Positions 17,250 to 23,937 of a DNA stretch of 64,000 nt are shown here, in pieces. The position numbers and the translations under genes were made by a program. Origin of the DNA: an uncultured Flavobacterium sp. (GTDB lineage Bacteria > Bacteroidota > Bacteroidia > Flavobacteriales > Flavobacteriaceae); assembly GCA_943912855.1 (NCBI GenBank), contig CALTVC010000012.1:62001-126000 (forward strand), in the 5' to 3' direction. The notes beneath the pieces were generated by a model. That model was not told where the DNA came from, made no database searches, and worked only from the letters and a program-made list of their open reading frames with translations. Position 1 is the stretch's first letter. Each line of letters begins with the position of its first letter.

Positions 17250-19283
17250 ATGAACATACTCACTCAAAAATTTACTACAAAGCACGATACTGCTCCTTTT
17301 AGCAGCATAAAAACCGAAGATTTTTTACCGGCATTTAAAGAAGCCATTGAGGCAGCCCGCAAGGAGGTTGATGCCATAGCCCACAACCCCGAAGCGCCAA
17401 CTTTTGAAAATACTACCGTAGCCATGAGCTACAGCGGCGATACGCTGGACAGGATCTCGAGCATCTTTTTTAACCTGCATTCGGCGGAAACCAATGACGA
17501 GCTGCAAAAGATAGCGCAAGAGGTTTCTCCCCTTCTGTCTGAATTTGGTAATGACATTCGCCTGAACGCCGATTTGTTTAAACGCGTTAAAGCCGTGTAT
17601 GAACAAAAGGCCAACCTCAACCTTACACCTGAACAAACTACCTTACTGGATAAACAATACAAGGGTTTTAGCCGTAACGGTGCCAACCTGCCCGAAGATA
17701 AAAAGAACCAGCTTCGTGAAATTGACAAGGAACTTAGCAAGCTAAGCCTTGAGTTTGGCGAGAATGTGCTGAAGGAAACCAATGCGTTTACTCTGCATAT
17801 TACCAACGAAGCCGATCTTGCCGGATTGCCCGAAGGAGCTATTGAAGCCGCTAAGGAAACCGCTGCGAGCCAGGAAAAGGAAGGTTGGGTTTTCACATTG
17901 GATTACCCAAGCTACGTACCGTTTTTAACCTATGCAGATAACCGTGAGCTACGTAAAGAACTCGCGCTGGCGTTTGGAGCAAAAGGGTTTCAGGATAACG
18001 AACAGAACAACGAAAAAATAGTACTACGCATAGCAAAACTGCGTCATGACCGTGCCCAACTTTTGGGTTACAACTCGCATGCGCATTTTGTATTGGAAGA
18101 ACGTATGGCAGAGCATCCAGATAAGGTAAAATCATTCCTGAATGACCTCCTTTCTAAAGCCAAGCCCGCTGCCGAACGCGAGTTTGCAGAGCTTTCGGCT
18201 TTTGCCAAAGATCTGGATGGCATAGACCAACTTCAAAAATGGGATGGTGCCTACTACAGCGAAAAGCTGAAACAGAAGCTATTCAATCTTGACGATGAAA
18301 AACTAAAACCGTACTTTAAGCTAGAGAATGTACTGAACGGCGCATTTACCATAGCCGGGAAGCTGTACGGACTTACGTTTGAGGAGGTAAAAGACATTGA
18401 TGTGTACCACAAAGATGTTACCACCTACGAGGTTAAAGATGAGAATGGCGACTTAGTTGCGGTGTTCTACGCGGATTTCTTCCCGAGGAAAGGCAAGCGA
18501 AACGGCGCCTGGATGACTTCGTTTAAGAACCAGTATGTTTTGGATGGCGTAAACGAGCGTCCGCATGTAAGCATCGTGTGTAACTTTACCAAGCCTACCG
18601 CCAGCAAGCCAAGCCTGCTTACCTTTAATGAGGTAACCACGCTGTTCCATGAGTTTGGGCACGCGCTGCACGGATTGCTTGCCGATACGGTGTACCCAAG
18701 CCTGAGCGGTACCAGCGTGTACTGGGATTTTGTGGAACTGCCGAGCCAGGTTATGGAAAACTGGTGCTACGAGCCTGAGGCACTTGCCCTGTTTGCACAC
18801 CACTACGAAACCGGAGAAATTATCCCGATTGAGTATATTAATAAGATAAAAGAGAGTGCAAGCTTCCAGGAGGGAATGGCTACACTGCGTCAACTAAGCT
18901 TCGGGTTACTGGATATGGGTTGGCATAGCGAAGACCCGAGTCATATTACCAGTCTTAAGGAATTTGAAACACAACAGTTTGCCCACACATCGCTATATCC
19001 TGATGTAAAGGAGAACGCCATGAGCACGGCGTTCAGCCATATTTTCCAGGGTGGGTATTCGTCGGGCTATTATAGCTACAAGTGGGCCGAAGTGCTTGAT
19101 GCTGATGCCTTTGAACTGTTCCAGGAAAAGGGAATTTTTGATAAGGAAACCGCTACCAAGTTCAAGGAGTTTGTACTAAGCAAAGGCGGTACCGAGCATC
19201 CTATGGAACTGTACAAGCGTTTCCGTGGGCAGGAACCGAAGCCGGAAGCATTGCTAAGGAGAGCGGGATTATTAGCCCCCTAA
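17250..19283 (+). CDS. dcp: peptidyl-dipeptidase Dcp (M3 family)
   Basis: Zinc metallopeptidase releasing dipeptides from the C-terminus of peptides. 677 residues, the normal M3 length. Zinc site HEFGHALHG begins at residue 467 (His467, Glu468, His471), and downstream YWDFVELPSQVMENW supplies the third ligand. YPDVKENAMSTAFSHIF and GYSSGYYSYKWAEVLDADAF are the conserved substrate-binding loops. No signal peptide, so cytoplasmic. It starts eight bases after the toxin gene and may share its transcript. Confidence 0.93.
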   Translation: MNILTQKFTTKHDTAPFSSIKTEDFLPAFKEAIEAARKEVDAIAHNPEAPTFENTTVAMSYSGDTLDRISSIFFNLHSAETNDELQKIAQEVSPLLSEFGNDIRLNADLFKRVKAVYEQKANLNLTPEQTTLLDKQYKGFSRNGANLPEDKKNQLREIDKELSKLSLEFGENVLKETNAFTLHITNEADLAGLPEGAIEAAKETAASQEKEGWVFTLDYPSYVPFLTYADNRELRKELALAFGAKGFQDNEQNNEKIVLRIAKLRHDRAQLLGYNSHAHFVLEERMAEHPDKVKSFLNDLLSKAKPAAEREFAELSAFAKDLDGIDQLQKWDGAYYSEKLKQKLFNLDDEKLKPYFKLENVLNGAFTIAGKLYGLTFEEVKDIDVYHKDVTTYEVKDENGDLVAVFYADFFPRKGKRNGAWMTSFKNQYVLDGVNERPHVSIVCNFTKPTASKPSLLTFNEVTTLFHEFGHALHGLLADTVYPSLSGTSVYWDFVELPSQVMENWCYEPEALALFAHHYETGEIIPIEYINKIKESASFQEGMATLRQLSFGLLDMGWHSEDPSHITSLKEFETQQFAHTSLYPDVKENAMSTAFSHIFQGGYSSGYYSYKWAEVLDADAFELFQEKGIFDKETATKFKEFVLSKGGTEHPMELYKRFRGQEPKPEALLRRAGLLAP

Positions 19284-19345
19284 CCCCCAAAGGGGGAACT
19301 TCGACAGGAAGGCAATAGACTATTAGACAATAGATGAAAAAAACG

Positions 19346-19353
19346 TATATTTG
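19346..19353 (+). promoter_or_regulatory. -7 box of the small conserved gene
   Basis: TATATTTG, 26 bp before ATG 19379, fits TAnnTTTG. The gap upstream (19284-19345) also holds CCCCCTAACCCCCAAAGGG-type repeat DNA. Confidence 0.5.
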
Positions 19354-19378
19354 GGTGTAACCACAAAAACACAACGTT

Positions 19379-19690
19379 ATGAGTATCAGTTACCATTATG
19401 CCACCGTAGCCGCAGCCATAGATGAGCTTAGGAAAAAAGGGTTTGAGGAGGATTTTAATCTGGATGACAACTACCTTACCAGTCGCTCAGGGCGTTTTGG
19501 CGATGCCGAATTTGACATAGAACACATTTATTTCTATGAAGGCGAAAGCAATCCTGATGACGAAGCCACCGTATACGGTATAGCGTCTACAGCGGGACAC
19601 AAAGGTGTGCTGGTAACGGGTAACGACGTGCTTACAAACAATGCCGATAGCAGCATTATAAAGAAACTACTGTCGCATCATAATAAATAG
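19379..19690 (+). CDS. small conserved Bacteroidota protein
   Basis: 103 residues, acidic, soluble. Conserved-looking core: AIDELRKKGFEEDFNL near residue 13 and FDIEHIYFYEGESNPDDEAT near residue 44, then VYGIASTAGHKGVLVTG. From memory, relatives are often annotated phosphoribosylpyrophosphate synthetase, but the protein is a third of that enzyme's size and has no PRPP-binding loop, so that name should not be used. It is monocistronic with its own promoter box and terminator. Function unknown. Confidence 0.75.
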   Translation: MSISYHYATVAAAIDELRKKGFEEDFNLDDNYLTSRSGRFGDAEFDIEHIYFYEGESNPDDEATVYGIASTAGHKGVLVTGNDVLTNNADSSIIKKLLSHHNK

Positions 19691-19733
19691 TCAGTTTTTA
19701 AGACTTAAAGATGATAGACTTGAGATGATAGAC

Positions 19734-19763
19734 AAAACCCCGGAGATTGCTTCGGGGTTTTGT
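19734..19763 (+). terminator. terminator after the small conserved gene
   Basis: AAAACCCCG (19734-19742) pairs with CGGGGTTTT (about 19753-19761), then a T-rich tail. Confidence 0.85.
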
Positions 19764-19788
19764 TTTATCCAAAAAATCCTATAAAATA

Positions 19789-19810
19789 ACTTTCAAAAAA
19801 TACTGAAAGT
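19789..19810. promoter_or_regulatory. operator palindrome of the GbsR/MarR regulator
   Basis: ACTTTCA (19789-19795) and TGAAAGT (19804-19810) are perfect inverted 7-mers around an 8-bp spacer. The same half-site, spacing and following bases recur at 20362-20379 before the next operon. A TACCTTTG -7 box (19826-19833) lies 16 bp downstream. Confidence 0.75.
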
Positions 19811-19837
19811 TTGAAAACAATTATTTACCTTTGGGAT

Positions 19838-20344
19838 ATGGAATTCGGAGAAGCTAAAAATAAGTTCATACAAACCTGGGGAGCGCTGGGCAGCCAATGG
19901 GGCATAAACAAAACCATGGCACAGATACACGCCCTGCTCATGGTAGCACCCGAAGCCCTGAGCATGGAGGAAATTATGGAAGAGCTGTACATAAGCCGTG
20001 GCAATGCCAGCATGAACCTTCGTGCGCTGATGGACTGGGGCATTGTATATAAGGAACTAAAACCGGGCGAACGCCGTGAGTTCTTCGTTGCTGAAAAAGA
20101 CCTGGACGAACTTGCCGTGAAAATAGCCCAGGAGCGCAGTCGTCGTGAAATTAAACCTGCCCTTAAGGTGCTTAAAGACGTATCGTCTTTCTCTAAAGAG
20201 GATAATTCTACCGAAGCGAAAACCTTTAGGGAGCAAACCGCCAAGCTGTATGATTTTGTACTGAAAGCCGACAACATGATAGAAAAAGTGACTGAACACA
20301 AAGACAACTGGATAGCACGCCTTGTCATGAAAATAATGCGCTAA
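19838..20344 (+). CDS. GbsR/MarR-family transcriptional regulator
   Basis: 168 residues from ATG 19838 (MEFGEAKNKFIQTWG). The frame opens nine codons earlier, but that would overlap the operator and -7 box. The winged helix-turn-helix is visible at about residues 25-80: MAQIHALLMVAPEALSMEEI, ELYISRGNASMNLRALMDWG, then the wing YKELKPGERREFF. GbsR-type regulators repress small membrane or osmolyte-related operons. The shared palindrome upstream of itself and of the operon at 20399 indicates autoregulation and control of that operon. Confidence 0.9.
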   Translation: MEFGEAKNKFIQTWGALGSQWGINKTMAQIHALLMVAPEALSMEEIMEELYISRGNASMNLRALMDWGIVYKELKPGERREFFVAEKDLDELAVKIAQERSRREIKPALKVLKDVSSFSKEDNSTEAKTFREQTAKLYDFVLKADNMIEKVTEHKDNWIARLVMKIMR

Positions 20345-20361
20345 ATTTTTTTAATCATATA

Positions 20362-20379
20362 TTTCAATATTTTTTGAAA
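20362..20379. promoter_or_regulatory. second GbsR/MarR operator, before the 20399 operon
   Basis: TTTCA (20362-20366) and TGAAA (20375-20379) with an 8-bp spacer, followed by GTTTAAAACAAT. This matches the site at 19789-19820 (GTTTGAAAACAAT) in half-site, spacing and flank. Confidence 0.7.
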
Positions 20380-20398
20380 GTTTAAAACAATCAATATC

Positions 20399-20755
20399 AT
20401 GAAAACACTAAAATACATTAATGCTTTTGCTCTAGGCTTTCCGTTCTTACTTGGATTAATAGGATTTGTCGATAATGATTTTTGGTTTTATGCATTATTA
20501 TCTACTATGCTTACAGGCTTTTTACAGATGTTAGTTGCCCTGTTACTGTTATTCTGGATCCCTAAAAACATTCATCTATACACCTATTTCTTTTTTACAA
20601 TACTATTCTTTGTGCTTTGGTTAGGATTCGGCATCGAATACTGGCTATTTACACTGCCCCCTCTATTAGCTATCTATCTCACCTATATATTGTTCAACCA
20701 GAAAGATACATTCCACAATCATGAAAACCCTGAAACAACAAACCCTGGTTTATGA
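20399..20755 (+). CDS. small four-helix membrane protein
   Basis: 118 residues with about four predicted membrane segments: INAFALGFPFLLGLIGFV, FYALLSTMLTGFLQMLVALL, YFFFTILFFVLWLGF and LFTLPPLLAIYLTYILF. A hydrophilic tail follows. It is the first gene of a three-gene operon under the GbsR/MarR operator and overlaps the next gene by 35 bp, so their products are probably translated together. AT-rich. No known family recognised. Confidence 0.75.
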   Translation: MKTLKYINAFALGFPFLLGLIGFVDNDFWFYALLSTMLTGFLQMLVALLLLFWIPKNIHLYTYFFFTILFFVLWLGFGIEYWLFTLPPLLAIYLTYILFNQKDTFHNHENPETTNPGL

Positions 20756-21554
20756 TAAAGACTGCCCCTTGTGCAGGGCATACACGGCTGGCTTTGTAAA
20801 AACAGGCATGCTCGACGAAAACGGCCGCCTGCCCTACGCCGACCTCAATACAGATACCTGCACTTTTGTGGATGCCGACCGTGCCCGTAACGAAATCGCA
20901 TTAATAGACCACAAGAGTAAAACCGTTACCTATGGCATAGACAGCCTCCTTAAAGTACTAGGACATTCAATGCCGATTGTTGAAAAACTGGGCAAAACCA
21001 AACCAATGTATTTCATTTTAAAAAAGCTGTATTCATTTGTTTCATACAATCGTAAGGTAATTATCCCTTCAGGAAAAAGCAACACTGAGGTGCGGTGCAT
21101 CCCTGATTTTAACCTGAAGTACCGCATTGCTTACATAGTGTTTGCAGGTCTTTTGACAGCCTTGGCATTGTACCGCTTCTCACAACTGATGAACTACGGT
21201 ATGGCAATCTTACCTTTTTACTTCGAACTCATTTTCGCATTTGCGCAAATACCGTTTCAGAAGCTATTACTTATAAAAGAAAACAGGGAAACACAGTTTG
21301 AATACTTTGGCAACCTTATGACGGTATCGCTGTTTGGTTCATTATTGCTAGGTGTTGGAATGATTGCAGAAACCATAGTAACTATCCCTGTCGAATCGCA
21401 TACGCTATGGTTCTTGATTACAGCAACCATTATGTTTTTTGAGCACCTGCGCAGGGTAACACTGTTGCAACTTCCGGCAAGACTATGTATAAGTTGGCTG
21501 GGCTATAGGTTCCTGATTCTTCTTTTCATCATACTTTACGAGTTCCTCACTTAA
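20721..21554 (+). CDS. DCC-family thiol-disulfide protein fused to membrane domain
   Basis: 277 residues. The N-terminal 120 residues are a DUF393/DCC domain with its defining motif LVYDKDCPLCRAY (Cys15, Cys18), a predicted thiol-disulfide site. VTYGIDSLLKVLG also fits that family. The C-terminal half has four or five hydrophobic helices (for example IAYIVFAGLLTALALYRF, FGSLLLGVGMIAETIV), anchoring it in the membrane. It overlaps the preceding gene and sits 12 bp before the epimerase gene. A redox role in the membrane is inferred. Confidence 0.82.
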   Translation: MKTLKQQTLVYDKDCPLCRAYTAGFVKTGMLDENGRLPYADLNTDTCTFVDADRARNEIALIDHKSKTVTYGIDSLLKVLGHSMPIVEKLGKTKPMYFILKKLYSFVSYNRKVIIPSGKSNTEVRCIPDFNLKYRIAYIVFAGLLTALALYRFSQLMNYGMAILPFYFELIFAFAQIPFQKLLLIKENRETQFEYFGNLMTVSLFGSLLLGVGMIAETIVTIPVESHTLWFLITATIMFFEHLRRVTLLQLPARLCISWLGYRFLILLFIILYEFLT

Positions 21555-21566
21555 ATAAAAATCATC

Positions 21567-22475
21567 ATGAAAAAGTTAGTTATTGCCGCAGGAACCGGCT
21601 TCCTGGGTCAGGCGCTTGTTGCCTATTTTAAAGATAAAACCGACGAGATTATTATCCTCACCCGCAAACCGTTACCCAATAATGATAACATAAAACATGT
21701 ACAATGGGACGCAAAAACCCTTAGCGGATGGCAAACCGAACTTGAGGGTGCCGATGCCCTGATTAACCTTGCCGGAAAATCGGTCAACTGCCGTTATACC
21801 ATAGCCAACAAAAACGAAATTCTGAACAGCCGATTAGACAGTACCGCTGTTTTAGGCAAAGCCGTAGCACAATGCACCCATCCGCCAAAGCATTGGATAA
21901 ACGCGTCTACCGCTACCATATACCGCCACAGCGAAGACCTGCAAATGGACGAGAATAACGGCGAAATAGGAACCGATTTCAGTATGAATGTGGCTAAGAT
22001 GTGGGAGCGCATTTTCTTTGGTACAAATACGCCGGGCACACTTAAAACAGCGGTGCGTACTTCTATTGTTTTAGGTAACACAGGCGGTGCTTTCCCTATA
22101 ATGAAAACGCTTACTAAAGCAGGTCTGGGTGGAAAACAGGGGAACGGCAGGCAGTTTATAAGCTGGATTCATGAACTTGATTTTGCACGTGCGGTCGAAT
22201 TTATCCTTACCGAAAAACTAACCGGCCCGGTAAATGTTACAGCGCCTAATCCTATCAAAAACAACGACTTTATGAAGGCACTTCGGGAAACTGTAAATAT
22301 GCCCATAGGAATACCTCAACCGGAATGGCTACTGAAAATTGGCGCGAAAGTCATTGGTACTGAAACCGAACTGGTTTTAAAATCACGAAATGTAGTTCCG
22401 GTAAGGCTACTTAAAAGTGGTTTTGAGTTCAGATATACCAAAGCGGAAGAAGCAATTTTAAATCTTTGCCGTTAA
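21567..22475 (+). CDS. TIGR01777-type NAD(P)-dependent epimerase/oxidoreductase
   Basis: 302 residues, extended SDR fold. The nucleotide-binding motif is altered to IAAGTGFLGQALVAYF at the N-terminus (usually GGTGFIG). ALINLAGKSVNCRY (near residue 65) and NSRLDSTAVLGKAV are hallmarks of the TIGR01777/SDR39U1 group. The C-terminal domain SGFEFRYTKAEEAI is also typical (usually GF.F.YP). Last gene of the GbsR-controlled operon. Substrate unknown; DCC-domain proteins and this SDR type co-occurring suggests a shared membrane redox pathway, which is an inference. Confidence 0.87.
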   Translation: MKKLVIAAGTGFLGQALVAYFKDKTDEIIILTRKPLPNNDNIKHVQWDAKTLSGWQTELEGADALINLAGKSVNCRYTIANKNEILNSRLDSTAVLGKAVAQCTHPPKHWINASTATIYRHSEDLQMDENNGEIGTDFSMNVAKMWERIFFGTNTPGTLKTAVRTSIVLGNTGGAFPIMKTLTKAGLGGKQGNGRQFISWIHELDFARAVEFILTEKLTGPVNVTAPNPIKNNDFMKALRETVNMPIGIPQPEWLLKIGAKVIGTETELVLKSRNVVPVRLLKSGFEFRYTKAEEAILNLCR

Positions 22476-22520
22476 ATATTAATAAAAACAATTCAATCTG
22501 CTTACCTATAATATTCATTA

Positions 22521-22943
22521 CTAATAAGTAGCTAGGTAATATAGAAAAGCTATTGAAACTATAATCGTCGAAATTATTGATAATAAAGAAAGCCAATTTG
22601 TTACTACAATTTTTTTTCCTTGTTTATCAATTTGGTCAAATGGCTGATCCTTGATTGAAGCTTCAAATCTACTTTTTTCCATCAACCTGTAGTTAATATA
22701 AATCAAGAACCATAAATTCATAATAGGTATCAATATTGTCCATCTCGAAATATTTTTTTGGAATTGTGCCAAAGCAAAAAATGCACCAATTAAAAGGTTA
22801 TTATAATTTGATAGATAGTCATGTATCCTATCAAAATATCTGAGAACATCTTTCACTCCATCTTCTTCAGTTTTTGTCCATCTGGCTTCTCTCTCGTCAG
22901 TTTCTCTTTTAAACTTTTCAAAATCAAAATCTTCCATATTCAC
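22521..22943 (-). CDS. small two- to three-helix membrane protein, AT-rich
   Basis: 140 residues; an in-frame Met two codons in (22937) is an alternative start. A charged N-terminus (FDFEKFKRETDEREARWTK) is followed by LLIGAFFALAQF, WTILIPIMNLWFLIYINY and WLSLLSIISTIIVSIAFLYY as membrane segments. Strongly AT-rich compared with both neighbours, and placed directly after the 3' end of the UbiA-like gene in the same direction, which suggests later acquisition. I recognise no family. Confidence 0.65.
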   Translation of the reverse strand: MNMEDFDFEKFKRETDEREARWTKTEEDGVKDVLRYFDRIHDYLSNYNNLLIGAFFALAQFQKNISRWTILIPIMNLWFLIYINYRLMEKSRFEASIKDQPFDQIDKQGKKIVVTNWLSLLSIISTIIVSIAFLYYLATY

Positions 22944-22982
22944 ACATCCTTATTAGTTAAATTAGAAATCTGTGCATCTCTT

Positions 22983-23801
22983 CTACACCACCCTATCCAG
23001 TAACAACAATAACGCCAGCCAAAACACAGGTACGCTTTCCACCCAAAACAGCGTATAGTATTTAGGCCGTTGTGGTGTGGCAAACTGCGTAAACAGTCCC
23101 ACGGTAAGGATAAGCACTATGTTTGCCATAAGCTGGTGCATATCGGTGTGGGTTTTTAAGAACTCCAGAAAGTAGAAAATAGCCAGTAAAAAGGTGTTGA
23201 GTAAACGGGTATTTTTAAGTCCGATTTTTTGCGGTACGGTTTTCAGCGCTGGGTCGTCTACGCTCAGGTCAATGATTTCAAAAATCAGGATAAGGATAAT
23301 CACGAGCAAAAAGCGTTGGCAAAACTTCAGCCACGCATCGTGCCCTAAATCAATTCCGGCATTAAGCAGCGGCATTAGTGTGGTAACACCTGCCCAGCAT
23401 AGGGCAACGATATATATTTTTATACCTGCAAGGTTGCGCAGGTTGCCCTTTGGCGAAACCGGCACCGCATACAGCACCGCGAATACAAAGAGTATGAGCG
23501 CGGCAAATTGGGCTTTAGCCGAAAGCATAAAAAAGCACCACGCCCCTGCCCCTAATGATAATATACTGACTGCCAACACAGCTTTATGAAAATTACTCAA
23601 CGGTAACCTGTTCCTGAACCGTGCTTCGTACTTAATGAAGTTATAGCCAAACAGCGTTCCGAAGAAAGCAAACCCCGCCATAGGAACACTAAACGGTAAT
23701 GAAAACATGTGGAACGTCATTAAAACAAGGCTCAGCACCGCCACTGCTACGTGGATGCTGCCGTGTATGTAAAAGCCAAACAGTCTTTTTAGTGTTGCCA
23801 T
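22983..23801 (-). CDS. UbiA-like membrane protein with degenerate first Asp motif
   Basis: 272 residues from ATG 23801 (MATLKRLFGFYIHG); the frame opens at 23825. Eight to nine hydrophobic helices. UbiA prenyltransferases bind prenyl diphosphate through two Asp-rich loops. Here the second loop is preserved (DLSVDDPALKTVPQKIG, Asp178, Asp182, Asp183), but the first reads YNFIKYEARF around Asn54 and lacks the NxxxDxxxD pattern. Either the protein is a catalytically changed homologue or uses different residues. Divergent from gcvP, 136 bp away. Confidence 0.7.
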   Translation of the reverse strand: MATLKRLFGFYIHGSIHVAVAVLSLVLMTFHMFSLPFSVPMAGFAFFGTLFGYNFIKYEARFRNRLPLSNFHKAVLAVSILSLGAGAWCFFMLSAKAQFAALILFVFAVLYAVPVSPKGNLRNLAGIKIYIVALCWAGVTTLMPLLNAGIDLGHDAWLKFCQRFLLVIILILIFEIIDLSVDDPALKTVPQKIGLKNTRLLNTFLLAIFYFLEFLKTHTDMHQLMANIVLILTVGLFTQFATPQRPKYYTLFWVESVPVFWLALLLLLDRVV

Positions 23802-23899
23802 AAGAGCAAATTTAATCAATATCACAACAGTTATTAACTTGTGTTGAAAAATTCACAAATTGACATTTTAAGACCGATAAAAATTTGAATATAAATGAT

Positions 23900-23907
23900 T
23901 ATTTTTG
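23900..23907 (+). promoter_or_regulatory. -7 box of gcvP
   Basis: TATTTTTG fits TAnnTTTG, 31 bp before ATG 23938. The untranslated leader is too short to hold a glycine riboswitch. Confidence 0.5.
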
Positions 23908-23937
23908 TTCCCTTAAAAACAACGCACTCAACACAAC

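Noticed and set aside
23826..23937. Glycine riboswitch upstream of gcvP
   Set aside because: The leader after the -7 box is only about 25 nt and no tandem aptamer-like structure is seen.
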